NCBI RefSeq assembly: GCF_900113225.1
Contig: NZ_FOZE01000005.1
Location: 1 to 44,711 of the forward strand
DNA length: 44,711 bases
Source: Mitsuaria sp. PDC51
Lineage (GTDB): Bacteria > Pseudomonadota > Gammaproteobacteria > Burkholderiales > Burkholderiaceae_C
Reading direction: 5' to 3'
How positions within the stretch are numbered: position 1 is the stretch's first letter; every line of letters begins with the position of its first letter. Position numbers and translations under genes: made by a program. This document shows positions 24,801 through 32,762 of the stretch, in pieces. The notes below the pieces were generated by a model. That model was not told the origin of the DNA. It saw only the letters and a program-made list of their open reading frames with translations, and did not search any database.

Positions 24801-25815
24801 GCGCCTGCGTCGCGAACTGCCCGGCGACGCGGGCGCCCCGCCGCGCGCCGCCGGCGCGCCGGCCGCGCCGCCGCAGCCGCTGGTGGACGGCGTCATCACC
24901 CGCCCCACCGCGACGCTGGCCGGGCTGGCGTCGGTCGCGCAGGTGGGGCGCTCCTTCGGGCTGCGCGCCGCGGAGGACGAGCGCGCGCTGATCACCCGCG
25001 CTGGCGAGCGTCTGCAGCACAAGGGCCGCGCCTCGCTGGGCTGGGACGTCGAGCGACTGCTGCTGGCGCGCTTCCCCGAGGTGCTCAAGGTCCGATGCCT
25101 GCCGGCCCAGGACGGCAGCGGCGTCGTCACGGCGGTGGTCCTCCCGACGCTGCCGCGCAACCTGCCCGCCCTCGCCTGCGCGGCGCCGCGCTTCAACGCG
25201 ATCGAGCTGGCCCGCATGGCCAGCGCGCTGCGCGAGATCGGCTCGCCCTTCGCGCGCTTCCAGGTGCGCAACCCGGCCTACGACCGGCTGCAGTTGCGCG
25301 CCACCATCGGCCTGGCGCGCGGCGCGCACGAAGGTGCCACGCTGCGCCGCGTGAACCAGGAGATCGTCGAGTTCCTCTCGCCCTGGTTCGACGACGGCTA
25401 CGGGCCGCGCTTCGACTGGCTGGTGCGCAGCGAAGACCTGGAGGCGCGGCTGCGCGGGCTGGAGGGCGTGAGCTTCGTGACGCGCTTGTCGCTGATCACC
25501 GTGGCCTGCGACGACCACGGCGTCTACACGCTGGCCGACACGGCGCGCGCGGAGATGGTCGCCGACCGGCCCGACCAGCCGCCGGCCATCGGCGCGGCCC
25601 ATGCGCACGCGCGGCTGCCGTGGAGCATCGCGCTGCCGATGCCGCAGCACATCCTCACCGCGGTCGACCGCTTTCCGCAGACGGTGGCGCCCAGCGCCAC
25701 CGGCGTGGACCGGCTGGCGGTCGGCAGCACCTTCGTCATCGGCGGACCGGCCGGACAGGACGCCTCGGGCGTTCCGGCCGGCCCCGCCTTCGTGATCGGC
25801 AGGGGCGCGCCATGA
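21886..25815 (+). CDS. Large baseplate wedge protein (Pvc11/baseplate J-like)
   Basis: This 1309-aa protein is the biggest of the operon. The N-terminus (YFRPDDLSFEQRVDMMARLAEQLRFID) is typical of Pvc11-type wedge proteins. The middle has extended beta-rich segments, with a Ser/Ala linker near residue 445. The C-terminal ~300 residues contain the gp6/baseplate-J-like region (SLGWDVERLLLARFPEVLKVRCLP, YDRLQLRATIGLARG, VNQEIVEFLSPWFDDG). These proteins form the iris-like baseplate ring that triggers sheath contraction. It overlaps gp25 upstream and the next gene downstream by 4 bases each. A long antisense frame covers it but is a high-GC shadow. Confidence 0.92.
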   Translation: MTTGTEQRERFPMALEPGYFRPDDLSFEQRVDMMARLAEQLRFIDLDDQEDGDWRGLFATDPTLVMAGIAALDPWPLQQQFGRDADSAPLELLARQVLGLAARLDHWWRALAGIHDDAPRVLRERIQQLVEQQLAADLRWVERRFLRRGDEAAASRPAGPVERDLSRMWHRTIGEEPAADAAAEREDRERLRERFFAFLSAVEEVRRLARELLPDSMATANHEPAAALLIAFLKVCETAQREVNRLPARHTAFYYRDCLGFGPAPAHADRVHLACQRDPRAPGDLTLPTGTAFEAGKDAAGRPVRFVSEAPIAVTDTRVAALCTLRLERDPLIAPERDLRYVTRAKVARPVADGRTVWPLFGAAGGAGAEDARIGLAVASPLLALREGDREIRVILRQTSSGAAPDLRGLRDAALRAESASAFRDAFGDLLPQWLLADGADSPAASASSASATTGTGVSGIEMDVDDLSEADWTALRNTAHRLTGNGLPALFNGPGRPHRALVFDRLLQGAFRVSLSTPSGWHAVEARLERAAGAGLSLFIRLRADAPPVTGCDPAVHGAEWPTRLPVLRLELATQARLYPYSLLARLPLAEVDLRVKARGVRDVRLANNLGRLDPSKAFAPFGPLPGLSSYLVVGSPEAARKTLDHLSLDLEWGGLPNEPGGFDTHYAGYAGPAGKELRQGQFSVEIAWLRDGQWQDCANRSARQPLFAGTNAAGELIATQHIELDPGSVRKLSRATEEDWSTMAMPRNGLCRLQLSGPRAAFGHTAYPIELGATVAANARTRRPRPLPNPPYTPVIERLSLNYEAASVIALDRDDDPPEGVDGERLFHLHPFGLQTLLSAVSGGGHGLLPRLGADGNLYLGLSGSDPGGVLTLLFQLRESSARGPLNGARPRALQWWTLADDDWRPLPPTRVLGDTTHGGLTSGIVTLDLPRDMSTTHTVMPAGLYWLRLSATSDFDGFGGLISVRTQGLRLRRELPGDAGAPPRAAGAPAAPPQPLVDGVITRPTATLAGLASVAQVGRSFGLRAAEDERALITRAGERLQHKGRASLGWDVERLLLARFPEVLKVRCLPAQDGSGVVTAVVLPTLPRNLPALACAAPRFNAIELARMASALREIGSPFARFQVRNPAYDRLQLRATIGLARGAHEGATLRRVNQEIVEFLSPWFDDGYGPRFDWLVRSEDLEARLRGLEGVSFVTRLSLITVACDDHGVYTLADTARAEMVADRPDQPPAIGAAHAHARLPWSIALPMPQHILTAVDRFPQTVAPSATGVDRLAVGSTFVIGGPAGQDASGVPAGPAFVIGRGAP

Positions 25816-26612
25816 CGACCCGCAACCGCGACACGCTGAAGCAGTTCTTCCAGGAGGGCCGGCTGCCCACCAGCGACCACTTCGGCGACCTCATCGACTC
25901 GATGCTCAACATGAGCGACGAGGGTTTCCGCAAGACGCCGGAGAACGGCCTGGAGGTCTCGGCGCCGGTCAGCCACGACGCGCTGCTGAGCTTCTACCGC
26001 GAGCAGAGCGGCCGCGAGGCGATCTGGTCGATGAACTACGGCGGCGACAGCGACCAGCTGATGTTCCATCACGGCGACGCGCGCGCCGCCGCGGCGCAGG
26101 CGCCGGTGCTGGCGCTGGACACCGCGGGCCGCGTCGGCATCGGCACGGCGCGGCCGCGCCAGACGCTGGAGGTGGCCGGCGTGGTGGCCTCGTCCGGGCG
26201 GCTGGGCGACCTGCGGCGCGCCGACCAGAAGGGCCAGCCGCTCAAGGCCGACGGCGAGTGGCACGACCTGACCGGCCCGCTGGGCGGGTGCCAGGCCTTC
26301 GAGGTGATGGCCGGCGTCGGGCAGAAGGACGGCGGCCGCTTCGCGATGCTGCATGCGATCGCGATGAACACCTACAACCCGCTGCCGGGCTGGCTGGAGT
26401 TCCTCTCGCCGCGCAAGCGCATCCGCAGCCAGCACGCCTGGTACGGCCGCCGCTGCGACCGGCTGCAGCTGCGCTGGGCCGGCGACCACGGCCGGCGCGC
26501 CAGCTACCGGCTGCAGATCCGCACGCAGTGCGACTACGGCGAGGACAAGCTGATCCAGGCCGCGGTGACGCAGCTGTGGTTCGACCCCGAGATGGCCGGA
26601 GGCACGCCATGA
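25812..26612 (+). CDS. eCIS-associated protein with fibre-like features, unknown
   Basis: This 266-aa protein starts by a 4-base overlap with the wedge gene. The N-terminal ~40 residues (TLKQFFQEGRLPTSDHFGDLIDSMLNMSDEGF) are helical and look like a docking module. The middle contains VGIGTARPRQTLEVAGVVASSG, an 'IGT.xP...L.V.G' pattern seen where phage tail fibres and adhesins begin their repetitive shaft. The C-terminal domain (from about ADGEWHDLTG) is compact and beta-rich (FEVMAGVGQKDGGRFAMLHAIAM, YRLQIRTQCDYGE). No long fibre is present. It may be a minimal receptor-binding or baseplate-decoration protein replacing Pvc13. This function is an inference from motif and position. Confidence 0.8.
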   Translation: MTTRNRDTLKQFFQEGRLPTSDHFGDLIDSMLNMSDEGFRKTPENGLEVSAPVSHDALLSFYREQSGREAIWSMNYGGDSDQLMFHHGDARAAAAQAPVLALDTAGRVGIGTARPRQTLEVAGVVASSGRLGDLRRADQKGQPLKADGEWHDLTGPLGGCQAFEVMAGVGQKDGGRFAMLHAIAMNTYNPLPGWLEFLSPRKRIRSQHAWYGRRCDRLQLRWAGDHGRRASYRLQIRTQCDYGEDKLIQAAVTQLWFDPEMAGGTP

Positions 26613-29392
26613 GCAGCGGCACCGCGATGCGCAAGCACCCGGTCTTTCCGTCCGACCTGCCGGGGCCGGTGGCCAATCCCGCCGTGCCGGAGATGCCGGT
26701 CCGGCTCTCGCCGCCGACCGGCGAGGAGCGCGAGCTCGGCTTCGACGGCCTGCGCGCCCGCGGCCTGGAGTGGCTGCAGGCGCTCGGCGGCGGCGTGTGG
26801 ACCGACCACAACCTCCACGACCCCGGCATCACGCTGCTGGAGCAGCTGTGCTTCGGCCTCACCGACCTGGTCTACCGCGCCGGCTTCCCGGTGGCCGACC
26901 ACCTGACCGGGCCCGACGGCACGATCGACTACGCCGGCCTGTCGCTGCATCCGCCGGCCGAGGTCTTTCCCTGCCGGCCGACGACGCCGGCGGACCATCG
27001 GCGCCACCTGCTCGACGCCGTGCCCGGCCTGGACGACGCGACGCTGACGCCGGACGCGGACAGCGGCCTGTACCGGCTGCGGCTGAAGCTGTCGCAGGAC
27101 GGCGGCGGCGCGCCCGGCGCGGCGCCGTCGCTGGCCGCGGACCGCATCGCGGCGGCGCGCGCGGCCTACTTCGCCCGTCGCAACCTGGGCGAGGACCTGG
27201 CGCCGGACATCGTGCGCCTGCGCGACGTGCCCTGCGAGCTGCATGCCGACATCGACATCGCCGGGCCGCGCGACGGCGTGGACATCCTGGCCGAGGTCTA
27301 CGACCGCTGCGCGCGCCACATCGCGCGGGCCGCCGTCTCGCGCACGCTGGACGAGCTGCTGCGCGAGGGCCGGTCGCTGGAGGACATCTACACCGGCCCG
27401 GCGCCGCGCCACGGCTTCATCGAGGACGCGCCGCCCTCCGAGGCCGGCCACGCGGCCGAGCGGCTGTTCCTGTCCGACCTCACCGCCGTCGTGCTGGCGG
27501 TGCCGGGCGTGGTCGACGCGCGCGTGATCGCGCTGCGCGCCGAGGGGCGCGAGGCGACGGCCGGCTCGGTCGAGTGGCGCGGCGAGGACTGGGCGCTGGC
27601 GCTGCGGCTGCCCGACCGCGACCAGCCCTCGACGATCACCGTGCGCCGGCGCGGCAATGCGGTGCCGGTGGCATGGAACGACCTGCGCCGGCGGCTGGAG
27701 GACCTGCGCGCCGCCGGCCGCGCGCACCAGGCGCGCGGCCAGGCCGGGCATGCGGCGCGCCCGGCGGCGCTGCTGCCGCTGGGCGTGCACCGGCGGCTGG
27801 ACACCTATGTGTCGGTGCAGGACCACCTGCCGGCGATCTACGGCCTGGGCCGCTACGGCGTCCCGGCCTCCGCGCCGCCGCAGCGGCAGGCGCGCGCGAA
27901 GCAGCTCAAGGCCTACCTGGTGATGCAGGAGCAGGCGATCGCGCAGGGCCTGGCCCAGTTGCAGCACCTGCGGGCGCTGTTCTCGGTGGCGCCGGGCGCA
28001 CGCCAGGGGCTGTGGTCGCAGCTGATCGGACCGGACGCGGTGCCGGCGATCGACCGGCTCTACCGACAGCCACCGCAGGCGGTGATGGACACGGTCTACC
28101 GGCCCTTCGACCGCTCCGCGAAGCGCAAGAACCGGGCGCTGGACCACCTGCTCGCGCTGCATGGCGAGACCTACACGCAGAACTCGATGCGGCAGTTCCT
28201 GGGCCACCTCGGGCCCGAGGAGGCGGAGACGCTGCTGCTCGAGAACAAGGCCACCTGGCTGCGCGACATCGTGACGCTGACCCGCGACCGCGCCGGCGGG
28301 TTCGACCCGGGGCGTCCGTCCTGGGACGCGCCGGACAACTGCGGCGGCCTGCAGCGCCGGGCCAGCCTGCTGCTGGGTTTCCGCCTGTGGCACGACCGGC
28401 CGCTGACGCGCGTGCTGCGCGAGCAGCGCTTCACGCTCGTCGAGCATCCGGGGCCGGCGCACCAGCCCTGGCTGCTCGATGCGGACGACGACGTGGTGCG
28501 CCTGGCGCCGGCGGCCGGCCAGGCGGTGCAGCCGGCCGACCGGGCGCAGGTGCTGGCGGACCTGCAGCGCATGCCCTGGCTGCGGCTGCCGCTGCCGGCC
28601 GGCCTGCTGCGCGCCGGGCAGCACGGCGCGCGCTACCGCCTGCTGCCGGGAACGAGCGGCGGTGTCGGTGGTGTCGGCGGTGTCGGCAGCAGCGGCAGCG
28701 GCAGCGGCAGCGGCGAGCATGGCCCGCGTCGGCTCGCGCTGGGTCCCGACGAGCACGGCCGCTGGTGGCTGCTGGGCGAGTTTCCGGATGCCGACGCCGC
28801 GCGACGCGGCGCGGCCAGCCTGCGCCTGTACCTGCGCCACCTGGACCAGGAAAGCGAAGGCCTGCACGTGGTCGAGCACCTGCTGCTGCGACCGACGCAG
28901 CCGGGCGGCCCGGCGCATGCGCGGCTGGACCTGCCGGAGGACTTCCACCGGCTGCGCGTGACGGTGGTGCTGCCCGGCTGGACGCAGCGCTGCTCGCAGC
29001 CGGCGTTCCGGAACTTCGCGGAGGAGACCTTGCGCATCAGTTGCCCCGCTCACTTGACGCTGCGCTGCCTGTGGCTGGACGCGGCGCCGATGCAGCGCTT
29101 CGAGGAGGCGCATGCCGCCTGGCTGGAAGCGCGCATGGCCTGGGTCGCGTCGCCGGACGCGGCATCGGCGCAGGCGCTCGCGGACGAGGCGGCCTGCCGC
29201 GTGATCGAGTGCCTGCCGCTGCCGCCCGATGAAAAAGCAGCCACCGCGCGCGGCAACGGAAACGGAAACGGAAACGGAAACGGCAACAGCAGTAGCGGTC
29301 GCGGGAGTAGCGGCAGCGGCAGCGGCAGCGGCAGCGGCAGCGGCGACAGCGACGGCGACGGCGACGGCCCGGTGGTGCAAGGCCATGCGTGA
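26609..29392 (+). CDS. Second baseplate wedge protein (Pvc12-like)
   Basis: This 927-aa protein has the N-terminal signature WTDHNLHDPGITLLEQLCFGLTDLVYRAGFPV of Pvc12/gp7-type baseplate proteins, followed by FPCRPTTPADHRRHLLDAVPG. It forms the wedge together with the Pvc11-like protein. Two low-complexity insertions are notable. One is a Gly/Val/Ser linker near residue 685 (nt 28656-28710). The other is the extreme C-terminus (residues ~885-920), made of Gly-Asn, Gly-Ser and Asp-Gly runs encoded by 6-base repeats. The start overlaps the previous stop (ATGA). The end overlaps the tape-measure start by 8 bases. Confidence 0.9.
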   Translation: MSSGTAMRKHPVFPSDLPGPVANPAVPEMPVRLSPPTGEERELGFDGLRARGLEWLQALGGGVWTDHNLHDPGITLLEQLCFGLTDLVYRAGFPVADHLTGPDGTIDYAGLSLHPPAEVFPCRPTTPADHRRHLLDAVPGLDDATLTPDADSGLYRLRLKLSQDGGGAPGAAPSLAADRIAAARAAYFARRNLGEDLAPDIVRLRDVPCELHADIDIAGPRDGVDILAEVYDRCARHIARAAVSRTLDELLREGRSLEDIYTGPAPRHGFIEDAPPSEAGHAAERLFLSDLTAVVLAVPGVVDARVIALRAEGREATAGSVEWRGEDWALALRLPDRDQPSTITVRRRGNAVPVAWNDLRRRLEDLRAAGRAHQARGQAGHAARPAALLPLGVHRRLDTYVSVQDHLPAIYGLGRYGVPASAPPQRQARAKQLKAYLVMQEQAIAQGLAQLQHLRALFSVAPGARQGLWSQLIGPDAVPAIDRLYRQPPQAVMDTVYRPFDRSAKRKNRALDHLLALHGETYTQNSMRQFLGHLGPEEAETLLLENKATWLRDIVTLTRDRAGGFDPGRPSWDAPDNCGGLQRRASLLLGFRLWHDRPLTRVLREQRFTLVEHPGPAHQPWLLDADDDVVRLAPAAGQAVQPADRAQVLADLQRMPWLRLPLPAGLLRAGQHGARYRLLPGTSGGVGGVGGVGSSGSGSGSGEHGPRRLALGPDEHGRWWLLGEFPDADAARRGAASLRLYLRHLDQESEGLHVVEHLLLRPTQPGGPAHARLDLPEDFHRLRVTVVLPGWTQRCSQPAFRNFAEETLRISCPAHLTLRCLWLDAAPMQRFEEAHAAWLEARMAWVASPDAASAQALADEAACRVIECLPLPPDEKAATARGNGNGNGNGNGNSSSGRGSSGSGSGSGSGSGDSDGDGDGPVVQGHA
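29252..29368. repeat. Hexanucleotide repeat tracts at end of Pvc12-like gene
   Basis: Three adjacent tracts are visible: GGAAAC units from about 29252 to 29288, GGCAGC units from about 29311 to 29345, and GACGGC-like units to about 29368. All are multiples of three, so slippage would change the length of the Gly-Asn/Gly-Ser/Asp-Gly tail without breaking the frame. The tracts lie just upstream of the tape-measure start at 29385. Confidence 0.85.
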
Positions 29393-31325
29393 CTCGACCG
29401 CACCCACTGCGCACCTCGTCGAGCGCCTGACCGTCGACGCCGGCTTCGGCGCGGGCATCGCGCCCGGCGACGCGGAGGCCCGCCTGGTCGCCTGCGCCCA
29501 GGGACCGTTGCTGCGCGTGATCGACGAGGTCTTCGATGCCTGCTGCCCGCTAGACGAGCAATGGCGGCTGGATGAACTGGAGATCGACCTGGGCGAGCTG
29601 CCCGCCGCCGATTGGGAGACCGAGGCACCGCGCCTGCTGCGCGAGCGCCTGCGCCGCGTGCTGGAGGAGCTGCGCGCGCCGGGCGGCGTCAGCGCCAGCG
29701 GTCGCGCGACCGGCCTGCGGGTCCGCACGCGGCCCCAGGCGCGGCTGGACGCGCTGCTGCACTTCCTGCGCCACGGCCGCCTGCCCTGGCAGGGCCGCGG
29801 CGACGACCCCGCCGCGCTGATCCGCGACGCGCTGCGCGAGGACCCGGCCGCCCTCGCCGCCGGGCTGCGCGCCGCGCCGGACCGCCCCGCGCTGCTGCGG
29901 CGACTGGCCGCGCAATTCGACGAGGACACGCTGGCCGCGCTGGTCCACGCCTGCATGCCCGGCGAGCCCGCCGCCGCGGCGCGGCTGCTGGCCATCGTGG
30001 CCCAGGCGCGTCGCGACGGCCGCGCGCCGCGCACGCTCGCCGCGCTGTGGGAATCGGTGCTCGGCCAAGCGATGGACCATGCGGTCGCGCCACGTCCGGC
30101 GGCACTGATGCTGCTGCGGGCGCAGCTGCTCGCGGCGCTCGACACGGACGGCAACGCCACGGCCGGCAGCGATCCGCTGCAGGGCGTCGCCCACGCCTGG
30201 GCACCGCTGCTGCGCGAGGACCGGGACTGGCTGCGCGCGACATTGCAGCGCGCGGCCGAAACGGTGACGCTGCGCGAGCGCCTGTCACAGGCGCTGCCGG
30301 AAGCGCTGCTGCCGCGACTGCTCGCCCTGTGGATGACCGAGCCCGAAGTGCGCGCCGTCACCGACTGGATCGCCGCCGTGGCGGCCGGCGACACGGCAGC
30401 GATGTCCATGGCCGCAAGTGCGTCGAGCGCGACAGGTGCGAGCAACGCGCCCGGGACGATGGCGGCCGGGGCGACGACGACGGCGACCGCCACGGCGACG
30501 GTCGTCGCGGCTCGGCGGCGTCGTCTGTGGCAGGCGACGCTGGGCCACGCCGCCCGACATTCGTCCGCGAGCTTCGACGCGATCCGCTACGAGACGCAGG
30601 TGCGCGAGGACCTGACGCGCCATGCCGGCGCCGGCACCGAGCCGCCGGCGCGCTGGTACGACCGCGCCGTGCGCCAGGCCACCGCGGTGCTCGCCGCGGC
30701 ACTCGGCGCGCTGCGCCTGCCCTGGCGCAAGGCCGCGCCGCCCGCGGCCACGGCCACGGCCGGTGCGTCCGGGACGGCGACTCAAGCCGCCTCCCCCGCG
30801 ACCGCCACCGCCGAGCCGCTGCCGGAAGTGATCGCCGTCGACAACGCCGGACTCGTGCTGCTGTCGCCCTACCTGCCGCGGCTGTTCTCGATGCTGGCGC
30901 TGGCCGACGACCGGGCCTTCGCCGGGCCCGAGGCCGCCGCCCGCGCCGCGCTGCTGCTGCAGGCGCTCGCCACCGGCAAGGCCGCGGCGCCCGAGCCGGC
31001 GCTGGTGCTCAACAAGCTGCTGTGCGGCGTGCCGCTGGACGCGCCGCTGCCGCGCGAGATCACCCTCACCGAGGCCGATCGCACGGCGATCGACGGCCTG
31101 CTCGGCGCGGTGATCCAGCACTGGCGGATCCTGGGGTCGACCTCGCCGGCCGGCCTGCGCGACACCTTCCTGCGCCGCGCCGCGCGCCTGGAGCGCCGCG
31201 ACGACGCCTGGCAGCTCGCGGTCGAGCCCGGGCCCTTCGACATGCTGATCGATCAACTGCCATGGGGTTACGCGACGCTGCGGCATCCGTGGATGGAAAG
31301 GGTGATTCATGTGGACTGGCGCTGA
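29385..31325 (+). CDS. eCIS tape-measure protein (Pvc14-like)
   Basis: This is a 646-aa protein. I chose the ATG at 29385 because the residues from there (HLVERLTVDAGFG, WRLDELEIDLGELP) match the start of Pvc14-type proteins. An upstream ATG at 29229 in the same frame only adds Thr/Ala runs translated from the hexanucleotide repeats. The C-terminal signature is ILGSTSPAGLRDTFLRR, then FDMLIDQLPWGY and HPWMERVIHVDW. The middle is Ala-rich helical with flexible Ala/Thr linkers (nt ~30400-30510 and 30750-30815). This protein sets the tube length during assembly. The end overlaps the ATPase start by 17 bases. Confidence 0.9.
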   Translation: MRDSTAPTAHLVERLTVDAGFGAGIAPGDAEARLVACAQGPLLRVIDEVFDACCPLDEQWRLDELEIDLGELPAADWETEAPRLLRERLRRVLEELRAPGGVSASGRATGLRVRTRPQARLDALLHFLRHGRLPWQGRGDDPAALIRDALREDPAALAAGLRAAPDRPALLRRLAAQFDEDTLAALVHACMPGEPAAAARLLAIVAQARRDGRAPRTLAALWESVLGQAMDHAVAPRPAALMLLRAQLLAALDTDGNATAGSDPLQGVAHAWAPLLREDRDWLRATLQRAAETVTLRERLSQALPEALLPRLLALWMTEPEVRAVTDWIAAVAAGDTAAMSMAASASSATGASNAPGTMAAGATTTATATATVVAARRRRLWQATLGHAARHSSASFDAIRYETQVREDLTRHAGAGTEPPARWYDRAVRQATAVLAAALGALRLPWRKAAPPAATATAGASGTATQAASPATATAEPLPEVIAVDNAGLVLLSPYLPRLFSMLALADDRAFAGPEAAARAALLLQALATGKAAAPEPALVLNKLLCGVPLDAPLPREITLTEADRTAIDGLLGAVIQHWRILGSTSPAGLRDTFLRRAARLERRDDAWQLAVEPGPFDMLIDQLPWGYATLRHPWMERVIHVDWR

Positions 31326-32757
31326 CCCGTCGCCACGCGCGGCCATCAACGCGCGGGCCCTGGAGGCCGAGCTGCGCTGGCTGGACCGCGCGCTGCAGCT
31401 GCGACTGGCCGGGCATTTCGGCCACGAGGAGGCCGCAGGCGGGACGCTGCTCCCGGTCGCCACGACCGGAGCGACCGGCTCGATCGACACGAACGGCGCG
31501 ACCACCGCGACGGCGCGCCTTCCCGATCCTCCCGCCCTGCCCCGCGACGGCGCGGCCGACGACCACGACCTCGCGCGCCTGATCCGCCAGGGCGGGCTCG
31601 GGCCGGCGGAGCGGCTGGTCCTGGCGCTGGCGCTGGCGCCGCACCTGCGGCCGCAGCTGCTGGACCTGCTGTTCGTCAGCAACCGCAACCTGGACCGCGG
31701 CTTCTGCGAATTCGGCGGCTGGAAGGGGCGGCACCACGGCGGCTTCCTGCCGACGGTGGAGACGGCGGCCTTCCTGGTCGCCGGCGAGGACCTGGCGCGG
31801 CGCTTCGAGCTGCGCCGCATGCTGGACGAGGCCGCGCCGCTGCGCCGGCTGGGCCTGGTGAGGCTGGTGCACGAGTCGCCGGGCGAGCCCTGGTACGGCG
31901 CGGCGCTGGTGGCGGGCGCCGACACGCTGGACCTGCTGTGCACCGGCGAGGCGCGCAAGCCCGACTACAGCGCGCAGTTCCCCGCCAAGCTGATCGAGAC
32001 GCGGCTGGACTGGGACGACCTGGTGCTGGACGCCGAGGTGATGGACGAGGTGCAGGCGATCACCACCTGGGCCCGCCACGGCGAGACGCTGATGCGCGAC
32101 TGGCGCCTGGAGAAGTCGCTCAAGCCCGGCTACCGCTGCCTGTTCTTCGGGCCGCCCGGCACCGGCAAGACGCTGACGGCGACGCTGATCGGCCGGCAGG
32201 TGCAGGCGGACGTCTACCGCATCGACCTCTCGATGGTGGTGTCCAAGTACATCGGCGAGACGGAGAAGAACCTGGCCCAGGTTTTCGACCAGGCGCAGCA
32301 CCGGCGCTGGATCCTGTTCTTCGACGAGGCCGACGCGCTCTTCGGCAAGCGGACCGCGACCTCCAGCAGCAACGACCGCCACGCCAACCAGGAGGTCTCC
32401 TACCTGCTGCAGCGGGTGGAGGACTTCCCCGGAACGGTGATCCTGGCCAGCAACCTCAAGGGCAACATCGACGACGCCTTCGCGCGACGCTTCCAGTCGG
32501 CGGTGTACTTCCCGATGCCCGATGCCGAGCAGCGACTGCGGCTGTGGGAAGGCTTGGTGCGGCACACCGGCCGGCTGGACGCCGGGGTGGACCTGCGCGA
32601 GCTCGCCGAGCGGCATGAACTGGCCGGCGGCGCGATCGCCAACGTGGTGCGCTTCGGCGCGATCAACGCGATGCAGGCGGGACGCGAACGCATCCTGGCC
32701 GCCGACCTGCGCAAGGGCATCGCCAAGGAACTGCGCAAGGAAGGACGCACGGTGTAG
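31309..32757 (+). CDS. eCIS AAA+ ATPase (Pvc15-like)
   Basis: This 482-aa protein has an N-terminal helical domain of ~230 residues typical of Pvc15 (LALAPHLRPQLLDLLFVSNRNLDRGF, GGFLPTVETAAFLVAG). A canonical AAA+ module follows: Walker A GPPGTGKT at 281-288, Walker B ILFFDE at 335-340, sensor-1 Asn near 382 (ILASNLKGN), and the arginine-finger stretch FARRF at 391-395. The catalytic residues are intact. It is thought to act in cargo loading or particle assembly rather than in the finished structure. The 17-base overlap with the tape-measure gene and a 5-base gap to the next gene keep it in the operon. Confidence 0.93.
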   Translation: MWTGADPSPRAAINARALEAELRWLDRALQLRLAGHFGHEEAAGGTLLPVATTGATGSIDTNGATTATARLPDPPALPRDGAADDHDLARLIRQGGLGPAERLVLALALAPHLRPQLLDLLFVSNRNLDRGFCEFGGWKGRHHGGFLPTVETAAFLVAGEDLARRFELRRMLDEAAPLRRLGLVRLVHESPGEPWYGAALVAGADTLDLLCTGEARKPDYSAQFPAKLIETRLDWDDLVLDAEVMDEVQAITTWARHGETLMRDWRLEKSLKPGYRCLFFGPPGTGKTLTATLIGRQVQADVYRIDLSMVVSKYIGETEKNLAQVFDQAQHRRWILFFDEADALFGKRTATSSSNDRHANQEVSYLLQRVEDFPGTVILASNLKGNIDDAFARRFQSAVYFPMPDAEQRLRLWEGLVRHTGRLDAGVDLRELAERHELAGGAIANVVRFGAINAMQAGRERILAADLRKGIAKELRKEGRTV

Positions 32758-32762
32758 CCGCC

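Noticed and set aside
21847-25650. 1267-codon open frame antisense to the Pvc11-like gene
   Set aside because: It has no recognisable domain or suitable ribosome site. The sense frame fits the operon with 4-base overlaps and family motifs.
29229-29384. Upstream in-frame start for the tape-measure protein
   Set aside because: It would add 52 residues of Thr/Glu and Ala runs from the hexanucleotide tracts and overlap the previous gene by over 160 bases. The start at 29385 aligns with the family.
26534-30493. 1319-codon antisense frame across the Pvc12-like and tape-measure genes
   Set aside because: It spans several real genes, reads as Arg/Ser/Ala low complexity and includes the antisense of the repeat tracts.
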